From NCBI GenBank assembly GCA_030762935.1, contig CM060890.1:68388765-68452764 (forward strand): a stretch of 64,000 nucleotides of DNA, in the 5' to 3' direction. Shown here in pieces: positions 33,669-45,199 of the stretch (position 1 is its first letter; every line of letters begins with the position of its first letter). A program made the position numbers and the translations under genes. The DNA comes from Hymenopus coronatus (taxonomy: Eukaryota; Arthropoda; Insecta; Mantodea; Hymenopodidae). The notes under the pieces are model-generated. The model had not been told where the DNA came from. It saw only the letters and a program-made list of their open reading frames with translations, and did not search any database.

Positions 33669-35600
33669 AAGCAATCACAATGTTACACCAAATATTTAAT
33701 ATAATTTAATGGATGCAATATATTCTGTTCACTTCCTGGCCATTGGAAACAACATATGGTATTTTACTGATATTTACAAAACTAATAATGAATTGCGCGT
33801 AGCATTAAAATTCCATCCAAATCAATAGTTTTACTTAAGTATCCTACTGACGGTAGACCGAAGAAAATGCTGAAAGGATACATCCATATTTAGGATACTA
33901 GTTTCGCCAGATCTCTCATAATATAAACCAATAAAAATTACTCTCCCGTTGTAAACACAGAAGCAAAGTCCCTTGCTAAGACTGTACTAGATGACGCGGA
34001 AAACAAAGAGCAGCCAGATATAATTGTTCAAACTTATTGGTTCATGCTGAGAGACTCAGAGCTATGCAATCTAGTCTGCGAGAGCGATTTTGAAGAATGG
34101 TAGTAAAGCTTTGCATTGTTGCATAATGTAAAGTGTACCAAGTTAATTAAACACATGAGTTGAACAATTTCCATTATATTTTCCTTCTAATGCGTATAAG
34201 AGTACTTTTCCGAACAATAATTCATTTTTCTGAAGTATTTTGAGCACATTCCCTAGCATCGTAAGCATAACATTCATCAGCTTCCATAAGACTCCGTAGA
34301 GTTTAATTACAAAATGGAAATGTTTGCTCATAGAAACCAATAGAATTCTAAAGTTTCAGGATATATAAATATGTTTATCACTTTCTTTTCACATGTTAGA
34401 TATTCTTGATTAACTTTAGAGCATAAATAAACCTATAGGATGTGAATGCGGCAATTATTCTATTAAAAATTTGTTTCAAATGCGTTTTACATCGTACGAT
34501 CTATGAAAAATGTTCTCATTAACAGAAGTTTAAAATAGCTTCTTCTTTTGAAACACGTATCTTCTGTTGTCCAAGCTTAAAAGCACGTGACAATCGTTTC
34601 AAAGTATTATTACAACGTTTGCGATAAAGGAATAACTCTCGAAATATAGCAAGCTGTATTAGCAATATATTGCACTTGTCTAAAACACCAAGGTACATTT
34701 TTGAAGACTATTGATTGTTCTATATGGTGTATAACAAGATTGTCGAAGTAGTCATAAGTTAGTATGATGCGATAAAACCTGGGTTCGTTTCTTCAATATT
34801 GCTACAATTATGACTGTACTGGTGCGAGTCTTGTACGCACTGAAATTCTGCATCTCTTCTTATGCTAACCTCAAGGTTGTGTTATTTGTTAGGTGAATAC
34901 AATATACACATATTATAAGATCACATTGTAATTACAGTTAATAAGGCTGTGAAGGGTAAGACGAAAACTGAAAATGTTGCGTGTTATAATTTTCTAATTT
35001 GGACCAGCATATAATGAATATTCCGTTGCGTTTTAACCGAAGAAGTATTGAAATTTTTAATAAAATTTACGAGATATGTATGCATTTAATAAAAATCAAG
35101 ATTATATGGAGAGTCAAAACTTTCTTGTAATAAATCTATAAACGAACTTTCTTCAAATTTCATTTTAAATCTTCATTCAGAATACTTCTCCAGATGAGCA
35201 TAGTTTTTTTCGCTTTCCAGGCAAAATATTCTGTAAGCCATAAATAACCATAAAAACGTACGTTTTTTTATGACATGTATAACACATTTCGTAATATAAG
35301 AACGTGGTTTTGTTTCCTACTCTCTAATATGCAGTTTAGATATTTGTTAGTGTTTTGTTTTATTTTGACGCACAACCAGGAGATTTCAGGACTTGATCCC
35401 AACACTATTATCCGTTTTAAACTCAATTTTATTCTGCAAATATCTTCTCGAAATATATACATGCCTGTATTAATATGCATACCACGAATGACTGGTCAGT
35501 TAGATAGCATTTTAACTAGTAAATAATCTATGCACTAAAATAAACCTTAGCTATAACATAAACTATATTATACTTCTTCTAGATTTATATATCTGGGAAA
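33669..35600. other. Long stretch without a recognisable feature
   Basis: A+T-rich; open frames up to 83 codons on both strands at 35268-35526 overlap each other and show no motif. No match to this window's repeat families. Confidence 0.4.
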
Positions 35601-35614
35601 TTTATTTCTTCACC

Positions 35615-35878
35615 ATTTATGTGACGTTAACATGCATTTTCTCATATAAGGATACAGAGGGTGTTCAGATTTATTCGTCCCTTTCCGCCTGTAATTTGTC
35701 CACACATGATGTCAATAGTAGGGAGCAAGTTTTATCTGTTGAATGCGAGGCAGACACCACACTACCCAAGCGGGCTAATCTTTCCAGTCTTGTAACGTCC
35801 AATGAGGAAGAGATAGTTTACATCAACTGTTTATATTTAAGTGTCCAAGAACGTATCTTAGATATTTCATTGTTGTAA
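35615..35878 (+). other. 85-codon open frame of unknown nature
   Basis: The frame 35621-35878 has a mixed, acidic composition (SVECEADTTLPKRAN, SNEEEIVYINC) unlike A+T-driven noise. A segment around 35710-35740 (CATGATGTCAATAGTAGGGA) has a diverged counterpart near 50036-50060 (CATGACGTCAATACTGGACA), so it may be part of a dispersed repeat. No domain recognised. Confidence 0.2.
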
Positions 35879-36029
35879 AATTATTATTATTATTAATAGT
35901 AGTATTAGCATTAGTATTATTATTAGTAGTATTATTAGTATTAGTAGTATTAGTATTATTATTATTAGTAGTGGTAGTGGTAGTGATGGTGGTGGTGGTG
36001 GTAGTAGTGTTAGTAGTGGTAGTGGTAGT
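35878..36029 (+). repeat. Trinucleotide block, (TTA/GTA/GTG)n
   Basis: About 150 bp of TTA, GTA and GTG triplets grading from A+T-rich to G-rich. The minus-strand frame of Leu/Ile/Pro runs here is an artefact. Confidence 0.9.
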
Positions 36030-36132
36030 ATACGTATGCGATGGTTACACCACTTCAATACGTGGCTATTTTTATTACTTCGTTATTAGAGTCTCTTTGT
36101 AGTTACTTACTGGTCTATTATAAGCGTTTAGG

Positions 36133-36191
36133 GCCCTAAGCCGCAAAGTGTAGCCCAACATGTATTGCCCTAAGCCGCAAAGTGTAGCCCA
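36133..36191 (+). repeat. Two 25-bp units at 34-bp spacing
   Basis: GCCCTAAGCCGCAAAGTGTA plus GCCCA occurs at 36133-36157 and identically at 36167-36191. Role unknown. Confidence 0.85.
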
Positions 36192-37178
36192 GGGATATTT
36201 TTTATAAGTAGAGGAGCGTAATAGTTGCGACCGAAGGCCGCTACTGCGGAATGACGACAGGGTACCAGAAGGGTCTATTTAGCTAAAACCCCAATGATCC
36301 CAAGAAGTTGGCAAAACTTCGGCAATCTGGCGACTTTCACATCTGAACAGCTTAATGTTTTCAACACTTTTAAATATGGATCGCCATAATAGTCATTAAA
36401 GTACTTCTTAAAACCGTTGTGTGTGCGCGTGTGCGTGTGCGAATGCGTGTGTGCGCGCGCGCTGCAACCATCGTATAGCTTTACCAACTATATTATTTTC
36501 ATAGATTATTCACTAGCTATTATTAATATTATGCACTACCAGCTGATAAAAAACTGTCAATTTTTCAAATTAATTCTATCTAAATTGTCGTATGGTAGTA
36601 TCTATTTAATTAACTATATGCATTTAATGATTATTATGTGTATTAAACTGTTTAACGTCAAAATTATTCCTTTACGTTTTTCAATTTGAATAGATTTCCT
36701 AAATAGTTCTTTTTATGGGACCAGTTTGGGTGTTAGGTGCGCTATTGAAAACAGTTGTCTGGCCTTCTCTACAAGGCCCAATATTCGTGCAAACTGTGCA
36801 CTGGGGCACCCACAAGAATGTCTTTTGCTGTTCACTAAATTACCTCATAAAGCAGTTACCTCGTGGAAAAAGGAAGTTCTATCGTAAAGGAAACCATGGA
36901 CTCTCGGAGGTAATTACCGGAAACAGACAAGCCACAAATCCTCTTCGCTCGGTGTATTGGCGAACGTCGATATCGAACAGCTAGCATCGGTAGCTTTGTT
37001 CAGCACTTCCTCTTTCCATTTACTGCACAGAACAAACGCTATATATTAACCAAAGTACGTTTACTACCACCACCCAAATCGTCCGCACACCGACAAATAT
37101 CACGTTACATTCACATAAATTCTTCTACCTATATTTGTTTAGTTTTATATAGCTCTTATTGATTATTAATTCGAACCT
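36192..37178. other. No gene recognised; GT/GC tract
   Basis: A GTGTGTGCGCGTGTGCGTGT tract at 36417-36462. An 89-codon frame at 36715-36984 has normal-looking residue use but no motif. Otherwise A+T-rich. Confidence 0.35.
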
Positions 37179-37211
37179 ATTACTCTGTCTAGCACGTATG
37201 CATATAATGTC

Positions 37212-38275
37212 CAGAGCTAGGAAGTTCGTACAGTTCGCCATTCCGCAACATAGGTTGCGACCAGCCATCTCGCCGCATCAAAACAAATATTACATATGAA
37301 CGCAGAGTGGAGAAGTAAACAAACCTGTTTTAAAGTAAACAGTAGTGTTTCCAGAGAACAAAAAATGCACCCATTATGTACAACATATATATGCTGGCTG
37401 ACTCTGACTGACTGATTCCCTACTTTACATATGTACATTATGAAAAGACTCGAGCAATTATAACATAGATTGTGGTATTTACTGAACAAATATCCAAATA
37501 ATAAAACTAATTTCTTAAATATCTTAAGACTCTTACTAGGTACAAACCAAAGCAGGAATTAAACTAAATCTTTACTCAACTGCAGCCGTATTACTAAAAA
37601 CAATAATGTACTTCTGAAGCCTTTCAAATGAAAAACTCATTCTGCGTTCCAAAAAAAAGAACAAAAAAAAAAAAAGATTTCTAATGCAAAAAAGTTCATT
37701 CCATTCGCATGTTATATTTGAAGTATCTATCAGTTCCCTATCAGCATCACCAAGCAAATAGCATTTATTGGGATCTAAAAGTGCAGCTTGTGTGCAATAC
37801 ATCACACTACACCCTGCATTCTTTTCGATTACACATTTCATTATCTTTATTTCAGACAGGATGCTCTTGGATTGGTATATTCGTCTTGACAGTTCTTCCA
37901 AATGCCGCACAGATTCAGCTCCATACCTCTGGGTGTAACAGTGTTCTAGTTGAATGTAACTTTTGTATATTTCTGTGAAGCTGTTCTGTTACTAGACGTT
38001 TCATAGCTTGTATAGTAGAACTACTAGAGGTGTTTAAATAAGCACATGGAAAAGTAGACTGCTAGAAACTTACTATAGTTGTAAAACAAATTAATTTTGC
38101 TCACATTTAAGTAGAACAAAGATGTTATTCCTTGCTACCAACGTGGTTATGTATTATGCTGTAATAGGTTGCACTCTACGCTGGCCTTTGCTCATGTAAG
38201 TAGCGCCGCATGGAATTGCCAAGTTTTGCTACTCTTACCCTGAATAAGGAAATTAGTATGAACTTCTTAGCTCTG
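37212..38275. mobile_element. Non-autonomous hAT element with 8-bp target duplication
   Basis: Ends are inverted repeats beginning CAGAGCTAGGAAGTTCGTAC (left) and CAGAGCTAAGAAGTTCATAC (right, complement). CAGAG termini are characteristic of hAT elements. ATAATGTC occurs immediately outside both ends (37204-37211 and 38276-38283), the 8-bp duplication expected of hAT transposases. Length 1,064 bp. A related copy lies inverted at 56798-57929. Neither encodes a full hAT transposase (600 residues or more). Confidence 0.85.
37572..37910 (-). CDS. Degraded ORF inside the hAT element
   Basis: 112-codon minus-strand frame. Its counterpart in the second hAT copy (57283-57492, plus) shares AALLDPNK-YLLG and LERRM-FSFER-QKYI, so the segment descends from a common sequence. 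An A-run (37651-37676, read as Phe repeats) interrupts it and the rest has diverged. No known domain; LDP recalls a motif found in some hAT transposases, but that is too little to assign it. Probably not expressed. Confidence 0.3.
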   Translation of the reverse strand: MRHLEELSRRIYQSKSILSEIKIMKCVIEKNAGCSVMYCTQAALLDPNKCYLLGDADRELIDTSNITCEWNELFCIRNLFFFLFFFLERRMSFSFERLQKYIIVFSNTAAVE

Positions 38276-38975
38276 ATAATGTCCACAGTACTTAGAGAAG
38301 GTATTGTATTCCATCAAAAAGTTGATGTGAGATTTCACCATAAATATATGTTTTGAGGTCCCCGAGTATGAAAAAGTTGTTTACCAAACTTGATATTTAT
38401 GTTTAGTATGCGGAACGAAGATTTTGAAGAAAATCCCCCACTAAAAACTACCCTTAACATGGAAAAAATGTTAATAATTTTGCTTTCTCAAAATAGCGTA
38501 TAATAAAGATACTTACATGACAAATTAAATGTATATAACTTTTCTTGGAATGGTCTTGAAGTCCTCTTAGTTTTGAATGACTTTTGTATAACTGGTAAAC
38601 AAAATTTGACTACAAAAGATTTAATCTCGCCAAAATTGCCATTTTATATTATTTACAATTTTCTTGTGGAGGTAACCGTTTCAAGATAATCCTTATTATT
38701 GGTTTCAATTTTAAAATACTTATACTTTTCTCAAACAGTAAGTCGTCTCCGTGGTGATTTTGATTTGCTCCTGGCTATGCAAAGAAGTGAATTTGAATGA
38801 CAATCGCATTGCGATAGCTTCTAAAATACCCGATTATCGCTTTAGCATAGCTTAGTTCTCTTTTACTTATAAGGAACTCGGTAATAAGACAATTCTGATA
38901 ATGCTATCTCTATTAGCATAGAGAAGTTTGTTTGTAGAACAGATAGGAAGAGGCATATGAATGGAACATATATTA

Positions 38976-39088
38976 GCTTTATTTGGATTATGGAAACCTC
39001 AAAAGTTGTATTGCCGGTGAAAATTTGGCACCGAATTTTTGGGTCAATACAGTACCTACTACGTACATTGTACATACCTGTTAAAAAA
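38976..39088 (+). mobile_element. E element 3' terminal piece
   Basis: GCCGGTGAAAATTTGGCACC and GAATTTTTGGGTCAATACAG lead into the degraded hairpin ACGTACATTGTACATAC. It lies back to back between two minus copies. Confidence 0.7.
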
Positions 39089-39820
39089 AAATTAAAGACA
39101 TTTTTAGAAGCAGTGCCTGTGTATCTCCATGTTCACGTGTCTACGTACACATGCCTGTGAACAGACTAACTCAAAGACGATAATTCCATTAAATACCAAA
39201 GTTGCAGTTGTCAGAAAAAGTTTTCTACCACCAACTATTCTTTACACGGAACAATTTTCAAAATTTTAAATTTATCAAAATTGGCTTTAACGGTTATAAT
39301 TAAAACACCATATGCTTAAGACATTTTATGAGTAAGGAAATGTATATCTTGAATTCTCTGGGAATAGCCTCTGAGGATCTCTTCATTCTGGATGAATATT
39401 GCCCACTGGCAAACTTTAAGAGATAGAAAAAGCTTACCACTCAAAAATTAAGATCTCTTAAAATACACCATTTTCTGTCATACACAGTTCATCAGCGGAG
39501 TTACCATTACAGAAATATTCCTTCTTATTTATTTCAATTTTAAGATTTTCCCAAACGTTTCATATCTCTTTCCTGGCGTGGAAAGGGAACCAACCAGATT
39601 TGAATCGCATAGAGACCAACGTTTAATAGATTCAAAAATGCTCTATGCTGGTGTATTCTCTTATTTACCTTCCACTTTAAGGAACTTAATAATACGACTA
39701 GCTTTGCTAATGTTTACTTCGATTATGCATAAAGTATAAAAAATAAGCTTTCTTAAGTATAATTTGTTGCAGAATAATTAGAAAAAACCTTGTGAATGGA
39801 ACCCAACAGATTTTTTATTT
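39089..39820 (-). mobile_element. E element copy, hairpin end missing
   Basis: Starts beside the microsatellite position (GTACACATGCCTGTGAACAG) and ends TTGTGAATGGAACCCAACAG. Confidence 0.75.
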
Positions 39821-39960
39821 ACCTCATATTAATTGAGATAAACTTATGCATATTTTATTTTCAATTTGTTTTTACGCTGAATCATTTTGAACGTAAAAGG
39901 GATTTTCAGAAAGGACACAAAAACTGGGTTAACAAAATTAACTTCCTGAAAAATAACTTA
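39821..39960 (+). mobile_element. E element fragment, diverged
   Basis: CCTCATATTAATTGAGATAA corresponds to the family's CTTCATGCTAATCGAGATAA block; the rest is weakly similar. Confidence 0.4.
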
Positions 39961-40058
39961 CCTGTTTAACAATGTAACTGTTCAGATACATGTATTGTAA
40001 CAAATACTATAATTGATTAAGTTAGTTCTGTTATATATTTGTCTTAATGTATCTTATT

Positions 40059-40064
<6 letters not shown>

Positions 40065-40128
<64 letters not shown>

Positions 40129-40129
40129 A
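40065..40129 (+). repeat. (AT)n microsatellite
   Basis: About 65 bp of TA repeats with a single G interruption near the end. Confidence 0.95.
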
Positions 40130-40697
40130 AGCAGAAGAAATGCTGTCTTAATGCCCATTATTCAGTAGTAGCATACGCAGCCATTAATTAATTTGTCCAT
40201 AATAAAGATTTAAAAACACATTAAAAGCGCATACATTACCCTAAAAAGCTTAGCAATGCCCTTACATTATCAAGAAGTAAAATTGCATACGTTAGAACAA
40301 CAAAATATATTAGTATACAATGTTCTGTTTAAAATGAATACCCAAATAACGGACAGAAATTGACATAAGTGTTCCATGAATATTAAATACTTTAAAGAAA
40401 AGACCAGGAAAAGTGAAACTGTCAGAAAGACCAAAAGGTTTTGTCCTAAGAATAACAACACTGTTTTTTAAAACTCAAATTTATTAAGCAAGGTGCACAC
40501 AGGAAATTGTACAAAGAACAAATCCTTTAGCTAGACAGCTATACTCAGAAGCTAACCTCATTGTGAGACATAGACGCTATCTGGAAAATGAAACAAAAAA
40601 ATAACTGACATGATCTTGTATACGTAATACCGTCGTCATCTGGTGAAAGATAAGTCATAAAAATTGACACAACATTCATTCTTTGCCTTTGACATTA

Positions 40698-40698
<1 letters not shown>

Positions 40699-40728
<30 letters not shown>
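40699..40728 (+). repeat. A-run of 30
   Basis: Uninterrupted A-run; no clear retroposon body upstream, so its origin is undetermined. Confidence 0.9.
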
Positions 40729-40730
<2 letters not shown>

Positions 40731-40949
40731 ATCTGAACAGCGACCGCACTTTAAAAATGGAATTCCAGTAACATTAACAACATATCTTGGAAATGTTTTT
40801 TTTTAAATAAATTGTGTGTATTAAAGACTAGAGTTTCTGTCTAACACTTCTCCTATCCCTTATGAAAGAAGATTATACTTTCTTACTAAATTTAACTAGA
40901 AAATAACTAATTTATTTTCAGTTTTCGTCATATATTATATGTTTATAAA

Positions 40950-41165
40950 TTAAGTAGTTAAAAACTTCTATTTGACTTCTACTTAACAGCACTTCACAGA
41001 CTGTTCCCAGAACATTCAGTATACACATTTTATTTCTAGTGAAATATTTTAAACATTTCATGTGAATCGAAATTAAAAAAATGTTAAATTAAAACAATAG
41101 TTTGAATAGGGTATTTCGGAAGATGCTGAACGCATTATACGCATATTTGATGTGCATCCATACTT
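40950..41165 (+). mobile_element. E element fragment
   Basis: CACAGACTGTTCCCAGAACA and TATACACATTTTATTTC match the E core in plus orientation; both ends lost. Confidence 0.5.
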
Positions 41166-41216
41166 CTTTAGACACTCTCTCTCTCATGTACACACACAAA
41201 ACGCTTTTCTAACATG

Positions 41217-42062
41217 TTCTTTTTTACTTTCTCTATACGGACTATGTGCATAGTGTTTAGAGCAGGTATTGCATTGCACCCAAAAATTCGATACCGAGAT
41301 TTCACCGGAAATACATGTTTTGAGACTTCCTGAGTATGAAAAAAAGCATTTTTAGAAAAGTATCCGTGTGTGCGTCTGTGGGCAGCATAACTCAAAAACA
41401 AAAAGACCTTTAAAGACCTTGGTATTTAAGTATTGTATCTTCCAAGGATGCGACACGAAGATGTTCAAGAAAATCCACCCACCTCAAATTACCTTTTACA
41501 TGGAAAAAATTTTTAAAATTTTGATTTTCTTAAACGGCTCTAACCTATTTGATTAAAATATCATATATTAAAGATACTTACCTGACAAATAAAATGTATA
41601 TCTTGAATTTTCTGGGAATATCTCCTGAAGACTACTTCATTCTGGATGAATTTTACGGAATTGTGCATAACTGCTAAACTGTAAGAGATGGGGGGGAAAA
41701 CTTACGACACAGAAAATGCAGCTCACGATAAAACACACCATTTATGTCATGTACATTTTTTTCGTTGAGATTTTTAAGATATTCCTGATTTTTCGTTTTA
41801 TCTTTGAAAAACTTATACTTTTCTCATACACGCATTTCTTAGCTCCTGTCCGTACAAAGGAATTTCAGTAACATAGCAACCAGCTTTTGGCTATAATTTT
41901 AACCTATGGAACTCCCTCATTTCGCTTCTACTTACAAGGAAGCAAGTAATAAGACTATCTCTGCTAATTAGCATGAAGTAAATAGAAGCATAAGCTTTTT
42001 AGCTACAATTTGTTGCAGAGAAGTAGAGAAAGCCATGTGAATGGAACATATCAGATTTTTTT
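41217..42062 (-). mobile_element. E element, near full-length
   Basis: Starts TTTTTACTTTCTCTATACGG, hairpin partner TAGTGTTTAGAG, then the GCACCCAAAAATTCGATACC block, and ends GCCATGTGAATGGAACATAT, CAGATTTTTT. Confidence 0.85.
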
Positions 42063-42145
42063 GCAGGATTTAGGGGAGAATCTTCGGTGAAATCTCGGTA
42101 TTGAATTTTTCTGTGGAATACAGTACCTTCTTTACCTAATATCGG
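42063..42145 (+). mobile_element. E element terminal fragment
   Basis: GGTGAAATCTCGGTATTGAA and GTGGAATACAGTACCTTC are the family's pre-hairpin blocks; the hairpin itself is lost. Confidence 0.6.
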
Positions 42146-43081
42146 CAATCTTCGAATTTTGGTATTAGATATTCTCCTGCAACGTGGCATATGTCTTATT
42201 GTAATATTGTGGTCCAAATGCATATCCCACTTGCCTGTCATGTGACGCATGATAGGTTATTGTGACCATGATCCGTCCTTTGCCCGGGGTGTTCCAGTTC
42301 TCTGTGGTCAGGTTGGATGACAAACCTTATAGGTAAGTTGAATGTCGTGGTCTTTCTATATGGTGCACAGATGTCTAGTTCAAAATAGGTTTAGCATCTC
42401 GCTGTAATATAGCGTATTGTCTATGCATTGAGATACATCGTTGTTAGTACTATTTTGAATCAATGAATACAGAATGCATTTGAAGAGATATGTTTGTCTG
42501 ATTGTATCGTGGTGTAAGGATTAGAGCCCTTATCCAGTATAGTGTATTTTTTCTTCATAATACTTCCAAAGCTGTGTCATTATCAACTGAGCAAGATGGC
42601 TGGTTTCTCTAGATCAATAAGTAATGCTGAGATGCTTTCTTTTCCACCATGTATTGACTCTCTCCATCATTTCATGTCATTTTTTTAGGATTCTATGACC
42701 AGGTGGGGAATTTTCTTTAGGTTGTGATTTGACGATGAAATTAAACAATGGGAACATTTCTCTCTGACTGTTGACGAAAACTCTAGGGCCAGAAACGCTG
42801 TCTTGTTCATTCTCGGGATGGTCAAATTGCAGTCGCATAGGGCAGGGCTAGCCGGTATCTGGATAAGTTCTATGTTGGAATTGTTGGGAACCTTGCTAAC
42901 GCGCATCGTCATTCTTTCATCCCTTCTTCCCAGGGGTCACATTGGAATCATAAAAGGTCTATTATGGCCTACGTGAGGTGCTGTGGCCACTCATTGGAGA
43001 CCCCTCCTTCTGACTTCTTATAAATCTAATGTATTTTGCAAATTAGTTCTACGTAAATAAATCCCAAAAAAAAAAAAAAAA
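42146..43081 (+). mobile_element. Unclassified retroposed 3' end with A-tail
   Basis: The segment ends in AATAAA followed by CCC and a run of 17 A (43065-43081), the layout of a polyadenylated transcript copied into DNA. Its start is unclear; I place it after the E fragment. No coding domain recognised on either strand (minus frame 42685-42912 is unassigned). LINE 3' UTR or processed transcript are both possible. Confidence 0.45.
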
Positions 43082-43935
43082 TGAATACTTGTTTGATTGA
43101 TACAAAAAGCTTAACTTTCACCATTGGTGCGCATAGACGTTGTCATTATGGATATTGTGATAAATACTGACTACATAAGTGCGTTCTGGAATCGCATGCA
43201 GTACTTTTGATAGACTTACCATGCTCAGTTTAAATTATAACATTGTTCAGTTTCATTGGCACTTCAATGATGTAATTTAGTTCTGTTCTCACTGTGATTT
43301 TGCTTGTGCAATTTAGTGTAATTCTCACTATCTACTTACGTGATTTAGTTCACTTTTCTCGGTCAGTTCACCTCCTCGCACGTTATTGAGTAAGTAATCA
43401 CGTGCAAAACAATCTCTTTTTCCTTTCGTTTCAGTCGCTGTGGCATCGAACTCAAGACTCTCTAAAGGCTTGCTTTAGCAGCAGTCATTGTACGTCCCAG
43501 CTGTCGACACTACCAGTCCTTTAAGCTGCATACACTCCTTCATTCACTCGCTCATTCACTGATGGTCACGTGTATGATCGCCAATGAATTTTCAGTTCTA
43601 GAATGTTCGAAGTGCCGGCGAAAGAACCATTCGGAAAAACTTGGGAGATTTTGGAATTTACAATGTCTTAGCGGGTCTGTGTAATTATTTCTTTAACCGA
43701 TCTTATATTCTTCATGCAATAAGCTTGTGCCATTACAGCATCAATTCCAAATCTGCGATTTATAGAATTAAAGGTTAAGAAATTCTTATAAGCTTTGAAC
43801 AGAATAAACTGCTTCTGTAGTTCATTTGTCATTGATGCTTATCGATACGTGAGGATATGTGAATGTCATGTGCTTATACTGGTCCCAATATAAGGAGAAA
43901 CTCGTCAATGAAACAATCGAGTACGATTTGAACCA
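43082..43935. other. No gene recognised
   Basis: Spacer of mixed composition; a TCACTCGCTCATTCACTGA patch near 43543. No open frame of note. Confidence 0.4.
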
Positions 43936-43937
43936 CC

Positions 43938-44775
43938 TTTTTACTTTCTCTACACGTACTATGTATATTGCGTATAGAGAAGGTATTGTATTGCACCCAA
44001 AAAATCGATACCAAGAATTCACCGGAAATATATGTTTTGAGACTCCCGGAATCAAAAAAAAAAGTTTTTGGAAAAATGTCCGTGTGTGTGTGTCTGTATA
44101 TATGAGGGCGTGTATCTATGGGCGGCATCGTTCACAAATAAAGAAGTCCGTTAAATATCAAACTTGGTGTTTAAGTTCAGGATCTTCCAAGGACGTGAAG
44201 AGAATCCCCCCCCCCTCCAAACCATCCTTTACATGAAACATTTTTCGAAAATGTTGATTTTCTCAAAAATGGCTCTAACGATTTTGATTAAAATATGGCA
44301 TAGTATTAAAGATATTGGCATGACTAATTTTATATGTTGAATTTTCTCCGAATAGCCTCGGAAGAAATCTTTATTCTGGATAAATGTTGCGGAATTTTTC
44401 ATAGCTGCTAAACCGTAAGAGATAGGCAAAAACTTACTTAATAGAGGTTTTTTTTTTCGTGGAGTTGATCATTTTTAGATATTCCTTGTTATTAGTTTTA
44501 GCTTTAAAATACTTATAATTTTCTCATAAGAGAATTTGTCAACTCTCGTCCATACATACAAAGAAAGGAACCAGCTACATAGCAACCAGCTTTTAACTAT
44601 CGCTTTAGCCTATGGTACTCCCTTATTTCTGTTCTACTTAAATGGAAACCAGTAATAAGACCATTTGTTATTTTTTCTCGATTAGCATGAAGTAAATAGA
44701 AGAATAAGTTTTTTTAACAATAATTTGTAGCAGAGTTGTAGAGAAAGTCATGTGAATGAAACACATCAGATTTTC
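43938..44775 (-). mobile_element. E element, near full-length
   Basis: TTTTTACTTTCTCTACACGT, a hairpin with TTGCGTATAGAG, the CACCCAAAAAATCGATACC block, and the end AGTCATGTGAATGAAACACA. Another E copy abuts it. The frames of 77-125 codons over 43822-44236 are shadows of the repeat. Confidence 0.85.
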
Positions 44776-44942
44776 ATTTTCTATACACGACTTGTATGGA
44801 GAAGGTATTGTATTGCACCCAAAAATTCGATACCCATATTTCACCGAAAAAAATGAATATAAAAAAAAGTTCTGTGTTTTTGTGTGTAGATCTGTAGGCA
44901 GCATAGTTAAAAAACCGAAAAGTCGTTAAATATCAAACTTGA
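44776..44942 (-). mobile_element. E element hairpin end, truncated by a LINE relic
   Basis: Begins TTTTCATTTTCTATACACGA head to tail after the previous copy and stops in ATATCAAACTTGATATG, where LINE-like sequence starts. Confidence 0.75.
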
Positions 44943-45095
44943 TATGTTTAATGGTGAGTTGTGTGTTGCAGACTTCACATTGAGGTGGGTTGTCTTTGGT
45001 GAAAATGTATGAATGGGTTAGTTTAGTATTCCATTATTAGTCTTGTGATAGTCACTTGTTCCTTCCTCTTCAGTGAGCGTATGACTGTTTTGTTC
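44943..45095 (-). pseudogene. Jockey-type LINE, ORF2 C-terminal relic
   Basis: Minus strand reads RKEQVTITRLIMEY, a frame change, then LTHSYIFTKDNPPQCEVCNT and QLTIKHI. In jockey-clade ORF2 proteins the order RLR-G-H-x-LTHxYL, PPxCxxC, LTVxHIL closes the protein after the RNase H-like region. Only about 45 residues remain; dead. Confidence 0.7.
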
Positions 45096-45199
45096 ATGCT
45101 ATGATGGGTTATAAGACATGTGGTTTTCTTGAAACTATCAAAGCTACTATCTTGGTCGGATTAAAGGTAAAGAACATATAGTTTCGCGTATGTGGCCCA

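Larger units (their letters stand above)
37179..38975 (-). mobile_element. E element copy split by a hAT element
   Basis: E hairpin-end sequence (TTACTCTGTCTAGCACGTAT) lies at 37179-37211 and resumes at 38276 (CACAGTACTTAGAGAAGG), running to GGCATATGAATGGAACATAT near 38970. The interruption is the hAT element at 37212-38275. Confidence 0.8.
39961..40945. other. No gene seen; AT microsatellite and A-run
   Basis: Contains an (AT)n array at 40065-40129 and a 30-bp A-run at 40699-40728. No coding signal. Confidence 0.4.

Noticed and set aside
35615..35878. Host protein-coding exon
   Set aside because: Composition is suggestive, but no domain or flanking splice sites were found and part of it resembles another place in the window.
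35867..36058. Leu/Ile/Pro-rich frame resembling a membrane protein
   Set aside because: It is the translation of a TTA/GTA/GTG simple-sequence block.
36133..36191. CRISPR-like repeat pair
   Set aside because: Only two units with a 9-bp spacer, in eukaryotic DNA and with no cas genes.
42146..43081. Endogenous retrovirus or env-like gene on the minus strand
   Set aside because: I considered it because of the 75-codon frame at 42685-42912, but there are no LTRs, no pol motifs and no convincing env features; the A-tail supports a plus-strand retroposon instead.
43859..44236. 125-codon plus-strand frame
   Set aside because: It runs through the E hairpin and core; related pseudo-peptides appear in several copies in unrelated frames.
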